The notes: a model not told the origin generated them from the letters alone. Numbered from the stretch's first letter, positions 34,082 to 45,317 are shown. The stretch: 64,000 bases of DNA from Candidatus Saccharimonadota bacterium (GCA_905372275.1 CAJPON010000004.1:42417-106416); one strand, 5' to 3'. Program-made: numbers and translations.

Positions 34082-36540
34082 GCTTGGTTCTGCTGGTTAG
34101 GCACATCGCCTTGCAATGGAACTACTTGCGATTCAGATTCTTCAAAAATTCGCCGTACTTGCTCGGCATCAATATTCACCGAATCGCCCGGATTGACCGC
34201 CCCCGATAGCATGAGCTTAGCGATAGTATTCTCCACCGCTTTCTGAACGACGCGGCGCATCGGCCGAGCGCCTAGCCGCGGGTCGTATCCTTGCTGAACG
34301 AGGAGCTGTTTGGCATCGTCATCAACAGTCACTGATACTTTTTGCGGCAATAGAGTTTTGTTAACGCCAGCCAAAATCAGATCAAGCACTTGCACCAACT
34401 CGGCAGGCGTAAACGGACGAAAGAGTACAATTTCGTCGAAGCGATTGAGAAATTCTGGCCGAAACTGGTTCGAACTAATCAATTCGTTAATAAACTGCTG
34501 TTCAAACTGCTCAAGCCGATAGCCGCGCTCGATATATTCGCGGATCCTATCAGCGCCAGCGTTACTAGTAGCAATTACGATGGCATCGCGAAAGCTGATC
34601 TCACGGTTCTTGGCGTCGCGCAAAATCCCTTCGTCGAGTAATTGCAACAGCGTGGTTAGTACTTCTGGCGCGGCCTTCTCGATCTCGTCGAGCAACACCA
34701 CACTGAAAGGCTGTTTCATTACTTGCGCGGTCAAGCTCATCGGGTCATCCGCGCCATCAGCAATTAAACGAGCGACATCCTCGGAGCGAACAAACTCATT
34801 CAAATCTAAGCGGATTAACTTGCCTTCGCCGCCAAAGTATACGTCGGCCAGTGCTTTTGATAGCTCCGTCTTGCCGACACCAGTCGGCCCCAGAAACAGA
34901 AAGGTACCAATCGGCCGATTCTCATTGCGCACGCCCGCGCGAGCGCGGCGCAGAGCGTCACTGACGACATTAACGGCGCGAACTTGATTAACCATTCGTT
35001 CATGAATTATGTCCTCCATATGCAGCAGCCGCTCGCGGTCTTCGGTCGTATTAGCTACGCTAACTTTAACGTCCATTGTCCGCTCGATTGCTTGCTGTAC
35101 AGAATTCATGGTCACGATACCCGACTCGCTGAAACTAGCCGCCGACTCTAGCAATTTAAGCGCCCGACCAGGCATAGCTATATCGTGAATGTAACGCTGG
35201 CTCAAGCGATAAGCTTCGTTAATCGCTTGTATCATATAAGTAACTTTGCGGTTGAACTCAATTGCAATCAACTGTTCTTGTAGAACCTTTTTAGTCTCTG
35301 CTTCGTTGGTTTCGGCGACATTAATACGGTTAAGCGAGTTAGCTAACGACGGGTTGCGGCGGCTAATTTCGAGATAGCGCTGTTCGTCCATGCTTAAAAT
35401 TAAGCGTAACCTGCCAGCGTCTAAAATCGGCTGCAAAACATTTGTTAAATCTACTGACCCTACGCCCTCTTCGAAGAATAACTGCGCGTCATCAAGACAA
35501 ACAATTATATTCTTGGCATTGTAAGCTTCACCTAGAACCTGCATGATTAAGTTTTCAAGCTCGCCGCGTCCTGGCGCTGCCGCAATCAGCGACGCCGAGT
35601 CAAGAATGAAGATCTGGCGGAAGCGAAGATTTTCGGGTACATTCGCATCAGCGTCCAAAATTCGTTCCGCGAAAGCATGAATTACTGATGTTTTACCAAC
35701 ACCAGCTTGACCGATAAGAACCGCGTTTTGCCGACCGCCCGTACCAAAAGCTTCCACTAGCTGATCAATCACCTGAACATGCGATGGTATGTCAATCGAC
35801 AAGGTATTACGGCTAGCGCCAATCTGCTCGCTGATATTTTGCCCGAATCGCTCAAGGTGCGGAATCCAACCAAACGACCAATCGCGCGCCAAACCGCCAG
35901 TCCGCCGCCGCTGGCCAAAATGCCGAACAATCTCCATCAAATGCTCTTGCCATAGAATACCGGCATCCAAATCTTCATCGCCCAAATGAGTTTGCGCTAT
36001 TATTGATTGATAATTCGGAAAGCTCCTCACTAGCGCTGTAGCTAATACGGCACCGCTGATACGGTCTAATTGATTGGCTTGGCGAATGTCGTCAGCTACA
36101 CTCCACAGTTCGTCAACGGAAATCGTCGAACCCTCAGCGATAGTGGCTAAAAATGACGGCGTCATACCAAGCCGTACCCCCATGAATTGACCGCTTGGCA
36201 CCTCACCAATTACTTTAGCGATATCTCGCACATTCGGTTCTCGCGACAACCGGCCCAACACGTCGCCAGCTAACAAATCATCAACTGAGCCGCCCCTACC
36301 AGCTGGCAGATCGTGAACGTGCCAATTATAAAATTTCACCGCCATATATAATACTGCCGCCAGAGCGCCGCACAGCCAACCTAGAGACAGACGCTCCATA
36401 GTTACCAGCATAGTACCCGATATCACTAGTAATAATGCTAACCATGAAAGACTTTTTGCAATCATTGGCGACAGCAACCGCCCAAAGCGCGCTTCGCTGG
36501 CTCGCTGAGACCCATACCTAAAAGCACCTAAAGATGCCAT
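34078..36540 (-). CDS. Membrane-anchored double-AAA+ Clp-like ATPase
   Basis: A 820-residue HSP100/Clp relative. Two N-terminal transmembrane helices (WLALLLVISGTMLVTM, LCGALAAVLYMAVKFY) replace part of the usual Clp N-domain. NBD1 has Walker A GQAGVGKTS and Walker B IIVCLDDAQLF; NBD2 has Walker A GPTGVGKTE, Walker B VVLLDEIEKA, sensor-1 IATSNAG, arginine-finger FRPEFLNRFDEI and sensor-2 GARPMRR. The ClpB M-domain is absent between the domains, and the ClpP-docking IGF/IGL tripeptide is not visible in the NBD2 loop (the position reads ERGYRLEQ). It therefore looks like a membrane-tethered unfoldase without an obvious protease partner. The ATG at 36540 lies 13 bases inside the upstream gene. 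Confidence 0.85.
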   Translation of the reverse strand: MASLGAFRYGSQRASEARFGRLLSPMIAKSLSWLALLLVISGTMLVTMERLSLGWLCGALAAVLYMAVKFYNWHVHDLPAGRGGSVDDLLAGDVLGRLSREPNVRDIAKVIGEVPSGQFMGVRLGMTPSFLATIAEGSTISVDELWSVADDIRQANQLDRISGAVLATALVRSFPNYQSIIAQTHLGDEDLDAGILWQEHLMEIVRHFGQRRRTGGLARDWSFGWIPHLERFGQNISEQIGASRNTLSIDIPSHVQVIDQLVEAFGTGGRQNAVLIGQAGVGKTSVIHAFAERILDADANVPENLRFRQIFILDSASLIAAAPGRGELENLIMQVLGEAYNAKNIIVCLDDAQLFFEEGVGSVDLTNVLQPILDAGRLRLILSMDEQRYLEISRRNPSLANSLNRINVAETNEAETKKVLQEQLIAIEFNRKVTYMIQAINEAYRLSQRYIHDIAMPGRALKLLESAASFSESGIVTMNSVQQAIERTMDVKVSVANTTEDRERLLHMEDIIHERMVNQVRAVNVVSDALRRARAGVRNENRPIGTFLFLGPTGVGKTELSKALADVYFGGEGKLIRLDLNEFVRSEDVARLIADGADDPMSLTAQVMKQPFSVVLLDEIEKAAPEVLTTLLQLLDEGILRDAKNREISFRDAIVIATSNAGADRIREYIERGYRLEQFEQQFINELISSNQFRPEFLNRFDEIVLFRPFTPAELVQVLDLILAGVNKTLLPQKVSVTVDDDAKQLLVQQGYDPRLGARPMRRVVQKAVENTIAKLMLSGAVNPGDSVNIDAEQVRRIFEESESQVVPLQGDVPNQQNQA

Positions 36541-36911
36541 GGTATCCACCCCGATATTGCCGCAACAACCATTACCGCTGGCATCGCTGGCACCAATGGC
36601 CAAATAGCCAAACGTAGTAGACCAATCAACAGCATCAAGCACAAGGCTGCTACACCTATCAGCAGCGTTATTGTCCTTATAAAGCCGCCAATAATACGCG
36701 ATACCAAGCGATCAAAAAACGCCCGCAACTGCGCCCCGATTGGTCCGCGCACTTTCCCGGCTGAAATCTGCCGCCACGGCGCAAATAGTGTCTTGAGTAA
36801 TAATCCCAGCGAAAACGTATCGTATAATCGCTCGATAGACTCCCAAACATCTATTGCTGCCCGCTTCCATCCAACGCTATACCACCACGAAATCATGCCC
36901 ACAATAAACAT
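36528..36911 (-). CDS. Small membrane protein coupled to the Clp-like ATPase
   Basis: A 127-residue protein with an N-terminal amphipathic region (WWYSVGWKRAAIDVWESIER), a conserved-looking LLLKTLFAPWRQ motif and two hydrophobic segments (IIGGFIRTITLLIGVAALCLMLLIGLL and IWPLVPAMPAVMVVAAIS). It overlaps the ATPase start by 13 bases, so the two are translated together and may form one complex. TATAAT lies 9 bases before the ATG at 36911, inside a 9-base inverted repeat. No named family recognised. Confidence 0.6.
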   Translation of the reverse strand: MFIVGMISWWYSVGWKRAAIDVWESIERLYDTFSLGLLLKTLFAPWRQISAGKVRGPIGAQLRAFFDRLVSRIIGGFIRTITLLIGVAALCLMLLIGLLRLAIWPLVPAMPAVMVVAAISGWIPWHL

Positions 36912-36939
36912 ATGCTTTTTATTATAATTCAAAAAGCAT
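36912..36939. promoter_or_regulatory. Inverted repeat across the -10 box of the Clp-like operon
   Basis: ATGCTTTTT and AAAAAGCAT form a perfect 9-base inverted repeat around ATTATAATTC, which contains the minus-strand TATAAT. It begins directly at the first codon of the leftward membrane protein and lies 45 bases before the divergent murT start. It could be an operator or a terminator-like hairpin. Confidence 0.5.
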
Positions 36940-36983
36940 TTGGACGCTACTATAATGCGCCAAAAACAGGTATAATGAGTTTT

Positions 36984-38261
36984 ATGCGTCAAACTCTCAC
37001 GACTATGCTGGGGAAGACTGTCAAGAAAGCTGCACAGATTCGCGGCGGTAGCGGCTCAGCCTTACCAGGCTTGGTAATTGAAAAAATCGACTCAGATTTT
37101 GTTAGCCGCACATTACAGCAACTACCAATGGGCGTAGCACTAATCAGCGGCACTAATGGCAAAACCACTACCACCAAAATTGTTGTCGAATTACTAGAAA
37201 GCCAAGGCCTGAAAGTATTCACCAACCGTACTGGCAGCAACTTCACGCGCGGCGTGGCAGCAGCGCTATTAGGCGAAGTTGATTTGCACGGACGAATTGA
37301 TGCTGATATTGCCGTGCTTGAACTCGACGAAGCCTATGCTGTTCACTTTGTAAAAGCAATCAAGCCAAACTACTGTTTGCTGCTCAACGTTATGCGCGAC
37401 CAACTCGACCGCTTCGGCGAAATTGATAATACCGCCAAACTCCTTCACAATGTTGCAATAAACACAACAAAGTGCGTAGTCCTTAACCGCGACGACCCGC
37501 GATTAAGTAGTCCTGATTTTGTAAACGATATTAAATCACCGCTGCGAAGTTTTGGCGTTAACCCAAAATATTCGCAGACTTTCCCTTCTGATGATTCTCT
37601 ACGTAGTAACGAGCAAAATGCGGCTAAATTGTACGCTGACGACACCAGTCTTGAAGAGTTTAAAGACCAGCACGCCGTTATCGGCTTCAACGGCAGCGAT
37701 CACTCGGTGAATCTAAATCTGCGTGGCATCTACAATCTTCAAAATGCCACCGGTGCTGTTGCTTTAGTGCGCGCAATTCTCGGTAATAATCTAAATGTTG
37801 ATTCTATGCTCGAAGCGCTATCAGGTATTAAGCCAGCTTTTGGCCGCGGCGAGCAATTAATAATAGATGGACAACCCTGCGAGCTAGTATTGGTCAAAAA
37901 TCCGGCCGGCTTCCGTTTGGCCCTAGCTTCGTTCAACCCAGCAAACTACGCCACTATGATAGCTATCAACGATGCTTACGCAGATGGCCGCGATATGAGC
38001 TGGCTCTGGGATGTCGATTTCGATAGCTTACAACAACAAGGCGTCACTGCTGTATCTGGCGTCCGCGCCTATGACATGGCCCTGCGACTAGAATATGACG
38101 AAGTACCTATCGATTTTGTCGATACTGACCTGACGGTTGCGCTGCGCCAGCTCATCACTAAACACACTCGCCAGCCAAAGCGCATTTATTGTAGCTACAC
38201 CGCAATGTTAGCACTACGACGACTACTAGCCCGCTATACCGACGTGGAGGAAATCCGATGA
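36984..38261 (+). CDS. murT: Lipid II isoglutaminyl synthase, MurT subunit
   Basis: With GatD, amidates D-Glu of lipid II in an ATP-dependent reaction. Mur-ligase middle domain with P-loop SGTNGKTTT, TGSNFTRGVAAALL, LLNVMRDQLDRFGE, and the C-terminal DUF1727 domain (GRGEQLIIDG, NPAGFRLAL, AINDAYADGRDMSWLWD). Length 425 residues. The Cys4 zinc ribbon present in staphylococcal and pneumococcal MurT is missing: the region after VLNRDDPRLSS has no cysteine. TATAAT lies 7 bases before the ATG at 36984. The stop overlaps gatD as ATGA. Confidence 0.92.
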   Translation: MRQTLTTMLGKTVKKAAQIRGGSGSALPGLVIEKIDSDFVSRTLQQLPMGVALISGTNGKTTTTKIVVELLESQGLKVFTNRTGSNFTRGVAAALLGEVDLHGRIDADIAVLELDEAYAVHFVKAIKPNYCLLLNVMRDQLDRFGEIDNTAKLLHNVAINTTKCVVLNRDDPRLSSPDFVNDIKSPLRSFGVNPKYSQTFPSDDSLRSNEQNAAKLYADDTSLEEFKDQHAVIGFNGSDHSVNLNLRGIYNLQNATGAVALVRAILGNNLNVDSMLEALSGIKPAFGRGEQLIIDGQPCELVLVKNPAGFRLALASFNPANYATMIAINDAYADGRDMSWLWDVDFDSLQQQGVTAVSGVRAYDMALRLEYDEVPIDFVDTDLTVALRQLITKHTRQPKRIYCSYTAMLALRRLLARYTDVEEIR

Positions 38262-38986
38262 AAAAGCAACCGCAATCTATCACTATCTTGCAACTTTATC
38301 CGCGCGATATGAACATTTACGGCGACTGGGGCAATGTTCTGACTCTCAAGCGGCGGCTAGAATGGCGTGGTTTTGCTACCAAACTAATTGAATACAACGT
38401 TGGCGATATTTTTCCAGACGATGTTGATTTAATCGTCGGTGGTGGTGGACAGGACTCCGGACAATTACGAATTAGCGACGACCTGCAAAAGATTACCCCT
38501 CAGCTCAAACGATTAGCTGACGATGATTTACCAATGTTAGTTATCTGCGGTTTATACCAACTATTCGGCCGCTCGTTTACTACCAAAGACAGCGACATAA
38601 TTCCTGGTATCGGTATTCTTGACCTAGAGACAATTGGTGGTGACGAGCGTATTGTTGGTAATATTATCGTCAAAAGTCCAGAGTTCGGTGAAATTATCGG
38701 TTACGAGAATCACTCCGGGCTAACTACGCTTGGCCAAAATACCACAGCGCTCGGCGACGTCATCAAGGGTGTAGGCAACAATAATATTGATGGCCGTGAA
38801 GGCGCCCGTTATCGTAACGTTATCGGTACCTATTTGCACGGTCCGCTCTTGCCAAAGAATCCGCACATTGCCGATTGGATGGTTTCGCAAGCTATAATCC
38901 GTAAATACGGCGTCGTCGTTTTAGACCCGCTTGAAGACAAGTACACTGAACAGGCTCGTAATATCGCCAAAAAACGCCCGCGCTAG
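38258..38986 (+). CDS. gatD: Lipid II isoglutaminyl synthase, GatD glutaminase subunit
   Basis: Class I glutamine amidotransferase that feeds ammonia to MurT. Catalytic Cys in PMLVICGLYQLFG and His in IGTYLHGPLLPKNP are visible, and YGDWGNVLTLKRRLEWRG is the N-terminal signature. Length 242 residues is normal. Translationally coupled to murT by an ATGA overlap with a GGAGG sequence inside murT's end. Confidence 0.94.
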   Translation: MKKQPQSITILQLYPRDMNIYGDWGNVLTLKRRLEWRGFATKLIEYNVGDIFPDDVDLIVGGGGQDSGQLRISDDLQKITPQLKRLADDDLPMLVICGLYQLFGRSFTTKDSDIIPGIGILDLETIGGDERIVGNIIVKSPEFGEIIGYENHSGLTTLGQNTTALGDVIKGVGNNNIDGREGARYRNVIGTYLHGPLLPKNPHIADWMVSQAIIRKYGVVVLDPLEDKYTEQARNIAKKRPR

Positions 38987-39035
38987 CCACTACTTTTAAC
39001 ACTATCCTCATATTGGACCTGCTATACTGGTAGAA

Positions 39036-40196
39036 GTGACCAAAATGAGCGCTGTAAAAAAACCAAAAATTAATCGTATTGTCAGCCTAGATTTAATGAG
39101 AGGCTGGTTTTTGGTGATAATCATACTTGATCATTTGAGTTATTTTCCAAACGGCCTCGTGTTCATCAGCGGCGACAGCAGATTATACGTTACTGCCGCC
39201 GAAGGATTCTTTATTATTTCTGGATTAGTATTAGGCATTGTCCGCGGTGCTAAATTAACAGAGCGTTCGTTTAGATACGCTGCTAAATTGATCTGGCGGC
39301 GAAGCTTCATGCTATATCTGACCAGTATCATCATTACAATATTATCGATTGCGATCGGCTGGCATTTTGTTGGCAACGACGGCGTCAAGTCGCCTTTGCC
39401 TCCGCTAGATAGCAATATCTTTAGTTTATTTTGGAGAATAGTTACTTTGCAAGAATTCTACGGCTGGGCCGATTACTTGCGTCTATATGCGATATTTTTG
39501 GCGCTAACACCAGCTGCGCTTTGGCTACTGCGCCGCGGCAAATGGTACATCGTTCTAGCCATCAGTACTCTAGTTTGGCTGCTAACGCCAAAGCCGGTTA
39601 ACGAATTCACTCAGCCATTTACTTGGCAATTTATTTTTTTCATCGCCTTCACGCTAGGATTTTACTCGCCGCAAATTAAATCATGGTGGAATAGTTTGTC
39701 CGCCAAAACGCGGCGCCGTACTAAAACTGTCATCTTTACCGTGTTTATCATCACTTTCATCGCCAATGTTTTTGCCGAGTTTTTCGCGCCAGCCTTAAAC
39801 GATAATCTTTCGACAGCTATTAATAATTTTCGCCCTATTCTAGCGGCTAGCTTCGATAAGCTAGCTCTGACGCCAGCGCGCGTAGCTATGTCGCTGCTCT
39901 GGTTTATTGGGTTTTTTATGATTTTCCAGCGTTTTGAAAAACAAATTAAACGCTATCTCGGCTGGTTACTTATTCCGTTTGGGACTAATTCGCTTTACGT
40001 TTATTCAATTCATGCCTTCGTAGTCATGGGAGCGCATCTGATAGTCAATCCGCAATATGGCGCGCCGGCTAGTTATTTTAATTCTTTTGACCGTCTAGCC
40101 GAGGTTCCTCAAAACCTCGCGCTATCGATTTTGGTAATTGCAATTATTTACCTAGCAGTGCGAACCAAATTTTTGATGAAGATTATTCCGCGTTAA
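39036..40196 (+). CDS. OpgC-like multi-pass membrane acyltransferase
   Basis: A 386-residue protein with about ten transmembrane segments. The N-terminal motif RIVSLDLMRGWFLVIIILDHLS, the segment EGFFIISGLVLGIVRG and the C-terminal WLLIPFGTNSLYVYSIHAF resemble the OpgC/acyltransferase-3 families, which transfer acyl groups to periplasmic or surface glycans. Extended -10 TGC TATACT ends 7 bases before the GTG at 39036; an ATG nine bases later is the alternative start. The 3' end overlaps the convergent GT39-like gene by 14 bases. Confidence 0.75.
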   Translation: MTKMSAVKKPKINRIVSLDLMRGWFLVIIILDHLSYFPNGLVFISGDSRLYVTAAEGFFIISGLVLGIVRGAKLTERSFRYAAKLIWRRSFMLYLTSIIITILSIAIGWHFVGNDGVKSPLPPLDSNIFSLFWRIVTLQEFYGWADYLRLYAIFLALTPAALWLLRRGKWYIVLAISTLVWLLTPKPVNEFTQPFTWQFIFFIAFTLGFYSPQIKSWWNSLSAKTRRRTKTVIFTVFIITFIANVFAEFFAPALNDNLSTAINNFRPILAASFDKLALTPARVAMSLLWFIGFFMIFQRFEKQIKRYLGWLLIPFGTNSLYVYSIHAFVVMGAHLIVNPQYGAPASYFNSFDRLAEVPQNLALSILVIAIIYLAVRTKFLMKIIPR

Positions 40197-41673
40197 ACTT
40201 AGTGATTTTTAGCGGTGATAGATCGATCGTTTCGACCTCGCGATAGTTACCTAGCAGACTAGCTTTCATATCGCTATAGTAGACATTATAGATATTCTTT
40301 GCGCGGGTAAATGTTTTTTTCGTGTCGGCAACTTGGCGGCTATTGCCATCTAGCGGAGCATAACCGCCGCCAAGATGTTGGTCGCTACTAGCAAAGTATA
40401 TCTGGCAATTCGGTAGATAATAATCTAGCTCAATCGCCACATACGGATCGGCCGCTAACACCATATCGTTTTCGCTACATTTAACTATAGAAGCAACAGA
40501 GTTGACGTTTGGCTTTTGCATACGTTGAAAGTTATAATTACCAACCTGGCTGAGGTTAGTTGCCCCGACCGCCAGAATTACCAGCAGAACTAACGGTGAA
40601 GCTATTCGCCAAACTTCACGATTCTCGCGTTCGGTCGACAGCGCCAGACTAGCTCCCACGAGCATAACTAAGCCAATCGCAACGTGCGCCAGATAACGCT
40701 CGACATACATCGGTTTATGCAGAGAAATTACCATCAATAATATTATCGGCACGCTAATATAACTAACTAATAACCACAAAATATCGTTTTTTTTCTTAAT
40801 ATGAAAAGTAATGACAATCGAGCGGACAGATACAAAAATTATCGCCAGCACCAATATTGAGGCAATCACACCCAGTTGCCAAAGCGGCTGGTATATTGTA
40901 TTAAACGAAACAATACCAACTAACTGCTCGAGATTCATTGGCTGTCCAATTGGCGCGAGCGCACCATTGCCAACCTGCTTCAAAAAAGACGACAGCCACG
41001 GGAGAAACAGCAACAGGCTAAATGTATAAGCTCCTATCCAACGACACTCTTTCCATGAAGACTTACGCAGCTTACCAGCATCCATCGCGACTAGCCAGGC
41101 TAGATGAGCCAGCCACAAAAGCGCCAAGTAGTATAGCGTGTACATACCGAGTGCCACTAGCACTCCATAGATAAGCCAGTCAGTCCACCGCTTGCTAGAG
41201 TGTGCCCGTACCAACATTGCCGTCGCCGCTACGCCGATTAACGACGCCATAGCGTACATGCGAATTTCGAAACCGTAGCGCATTAATAATGGCGCCAGGA
41301 GCAACATCGTTAACACATAAATGGCTGCTCGCGCATTAAAATGCTTTTTAATAAAACAACCAGCTACCGCAATTGAGGCTCCATAAAAGATCACGCTTAG
41401 CGAGCGCAATGCCAGTTCGCTCCAGCCAAAAACATTCGCCCAAATTTTCAGAATGAGATAATACAGCGGCGGATGAGTATCAAGTGCCGACAGCCGAATA
41501 ATCTCGCTGGCAGACCGCTTGGCTACCATTATCGAATATGCTTCATCAAACCAAACGCTCTGCCGCAAGCCAATCCATAAACTAAGAGCTGCCGCTACTA
41601 CTGGCACAGCAATTATCAGCCACCTATAAACCTTGTCATAGTCATTACTATGCTTCCAAAATAATATTTTCAT
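40183..41673 (-). CDS. GT39/ArnT-like membrane glycosyltransferase
   Basis: A 496-residue protein with about ten or eleven transmembrane helices. The first external loop carries SVWFDEAYSIMVAKR and DTHPPLYYLILK, the acidic and His-Pro-Pro motifs of the PMT_2/GT39-GT83 superfamily that use lipid-linked sugar donors. The C-terminal 100 residues form a soluble external domain (VLAADPYVAIELDYYLPNC). TATAAT is 6 bases before the ATG. It probably glycosylates surface proteins or glycolipids; acceptor unknown. Confidence 0.82.
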   Translation of the reverse strand: MKILFWKHSNDYDKVYRWLIIAVPVVAAALSLWIGLRQSVWFDEAYSIMVAKRSASEIIRLSALDTHPPLYYLILKIWANVFGWSELALRSLSVIFYGASIAVAGCFIKKHFNARAAIYVLTMLLLAPLLMRYGFEIRMYAMASLIGVAATAMLVRAHSSKRWTDWLIYGVLVALGMYTLYYLALLWLAHLAWLVAMDAGKLRKSSWKECRWIGAYTFSLLLFLPWLSSFLKQVGNGALAPIGQPMNLEQLVGIVSFNTIYQPLWQLGVIASILVLAIIFVSVRSIVITFHIKKKNDILWLLVSYISVPIILLMVISLHKPMYVERYLAHVAIGLVMLVGASLALSTERENREVWRIASPLVLLVILAVGATNLSQVGNYNFQRMQKPNVNSVASIVKCSENDMVLAADPYVAIELDYYLPNCQIYFASSDQHLGGGYAPLDGNSRQVADTKKTFTRAKNIYNVYYSDMKASLLGNYREVETIDLSPLKITKFNAE

Positions 41674-41737
41674 GCTTTGATTATATTACGACTAGGAAAA
41701 ACTCGCAAAATAATATATAATAGCTTTGCACATCTAT

Positions 41738-41813
41738 CGGGGTGTGGCGCAGTTGATAGCGCGCGCGGTTTGGGACCGTGAGGTCGAAGGTTTGAGTCCT
41801 TTCACCCCGACCA
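41738..41813 (+). tRNA. tRNA-Pro(TGG)
   Basis: Acceptor CGGGGTG/CACCCCG, anticodon stem CGCGG/CCGTG (one GU) with loop TTTGGGA (anticodon TGG), T-loop TTTGAGT, encoded CCA. TATAAT at 41716-41721 is the -10 box. Confidence 0.94.
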
Positions 41814-41824
41814 TTTGAATCATG

Positions 41825-41849
41825 AACCTGCCAACAAGCGGCAGGTTTT
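41825..41849 (+). terminator. Terminator of tRNA-Pro
   Basis: AACCTGCC and GGCAGGTT form an 8-base-pair stem around a 7-base loop, followed by TTG and T-rich sequence. Confidence 0.75.
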
Positions 41850-41898
41850 GTTATTATTCTGTTTTGCCCTCCTATACTCCTCATGCTATCATAACTAT

Positions 41899-42501
41899 AT
41901 GAAAAGCAAACAACACTCGCGCCGCCGCATAGTCGTTAATATTTTTGGCACATTAGGGTATTTGTCAGTATTTTTGCAGTGGACGTGGACGGCAATTATA
42001 TTACTATATCCGTTATTCCAATCAGAAGCTATACAAAAGATTTTTCTACCAGAACGCCAAGCGCCTCGCCCCGTCGTGAGCCACTCTGGGTGCTATAGCG
42101 ACGCCGCCCCTTTCATTGCCATCGTCTCTATTGCCATTACAGCTGCAATTATTGTTATGTCAATAATCACGCTGATAGGATTACCAAAGAAAATCGGCAA
42201 GACTGGCGCTAAAATCACGCATTCGGCAGCCAACGTGATAGCCGCCAATACCCGCCCGCCAAAACAACAACCAGCAAAAAAATGGAAATTAAACTTGTCG
42301 TACAAACTGATAATTTGCATTAAATTAATATTGACGGTTCTGCCGGTCATTCTGCTGCTCTTTGCGCCGACAATTCCTAAACTACCGCACCAAGTTATGA
42401 CTATTGTCGGCAATTTCTGCTTAGTGATATCAGCTGTTTATTGGCTTATCCAATATACGTTAGCCAAAATCTTACGCGTACCGCATAAAGAAATTTGGTA
42501 A
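41899..42501 (+). CDS. Four-span membrane protein of unknown function
   Basis: A 200-residue protein with about four transmembrane helices (LGYLSVFLQWTWTAIILLYPL, FIAIVSIAITAAIIVMSIITLIG, LIICIKLILTVLPVILLLFAP, IVGNFCLVISAVYWLIQYTL) and a basic loop after helix 2. No family recognised. Extended -10 TGC TATCAT ends 6 bases before the ATG at 41899; the earlier in-frame codons cross the tRNA terminator and are non-coding. Convergent with gpmA, 1 base apart. Confidence 0.55.
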   Translation: MKSKQHSRRRIVVNIFGTLGYLSVFLQWTWTAIILLYPLFQSEAIQKIFLPERQAPRPVVSHSGCYSDAAPFIAIVSIAITAAIIVMSIITLIGLPKKIGKTGAKITHSAANVIAANTRPPKQQPAKKWKLNLSYKLIICIKLILTVLPVILLLFAPTIPKLPHQVMTIVGNFCLVISAVYWLIQYTLAKILRVPHKEIW

Positions 42502-42502
42502 T

Positions 42503-44533
<2,031 letters not shown>

Positions 44534-44564
44534 ATAAAACTGTAGGCTTTACTTCTAACAAAGC

Positions 44565-44597
44565 GAAAACGCCTTTTCTTTGTCAAGAGGTGTTTTT
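44565..44597 (+). terminator. Terminator of eno
   Basis: AAAACGCCT and AGGTGTTTT pair (one GU) around a 13-base loop, followed by TT, about 30 bases after the eno stop. Confidence 0.6.
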
Positions 44598-44651
44598 CAT
44601 ATCAAAATAATTATGTTATACTACTAACGAATAATCGTTTTAGGAGGTTAG

Positions 44652-45242
44652 TTGCTCTCGATCAAACAAAAAAAGCACCACCGCCCATATGCTATTTTTG
44701 CAGTGGCGATATGCCTGATTAGCACTGGCGTGTATTTTATGATGCTGACCTTATCGCCGTCAGTGGCACCTCTGATTTTCACCAAGCCGATTGATATTAA
44801 ATCGCTGCCAAAAGCCAAAATCGGCGAGAACCGCATTGTTATACCGCGCATCGGCGTCAATATTCACTATGACAAAGGCCGTACCGCACTCGATCGCGGT
44901 GCTGAATGGCGGCAACCAAACCATGGCAATCCCAAAGATGGCGGTAATTTCATTATTGCTGCCCACCGCTTCAGTATCCAGCCAACACCGCAGGGTACTG
45001 TTGAGAAATCGCCTTTTTATAACATTGATAAGATGAAACTAGGCGATAACATTGTAGTCGATTACGAAGGTGCTCGCTATGCGTACGAAATCACTAAAAT
45101 ATTTGATGTCAAACCAGACCAGACTGAAATCGAAGCTCCGTCCCAAGAAGCAAAATTGACTCTATACAGCTGCGAACTTGGCGGCTCCGACGCTGGCCGC
45201 ATAGTCATCACAGGCAAACTGCTCGGTCAAGTCGAACAATAA
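44652..45242 (+). CDS. Sortase
   Basis: A 196-residue transpeptidase that would attach sorting-signal proteins to the wall. N-terminal anchor YAIFAVAICLISTGVYFMML, then the beta-barrel with the catalytic His in FIIAAHRFS, Cys in KLTLYSCELGG and Arg in GRIVITGKL. The start is TTG at 44652, four bases after AGGAGG; no other start fits. Two proteins in this window (1580-3090 and 56120-57517) carry LAETG, a plausible substrate motif for it. TATACT lies upstream, so this message has a leader and a Shine-Dalgarno. Confidence 0.88.
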   Translation: MLSIKQKKHHRPYAIFAVAICLISTGVYFMMLTLSPSVAPLIFTKPIDIKSLPKAKIGENRIVIPRIGVNIHYDKGRTALDRGAEWRQPNHGNPKDGGNFIIAAHRFSIQPTPQGTVEKSPFYNIDKMKLGDNIVVDYEGARYAYEITKIFDVKPDQTEIEAPSQEAKLTLYSCELGGSDAGRIVITGKLLGQVEQ

Positions 45243-45287
45243 AATACTCTACCAGTTGTCATACATTGTCGTACAGTAGAGTATTTT
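45241..45287. terminator. Bidirectional terminator between sortase and rny
   Basis: AAAATACTCTAC and GTAGAGTATTTT form a 12-base inverted repeat around a 23-base loop; it overlaps the sortase stop codon and serves both convergent genes. Confidence 0.8.
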
Positions 45288-45317
45288 GATTATAAATTGC
45301 AGGCAGATAAAAAGTGG

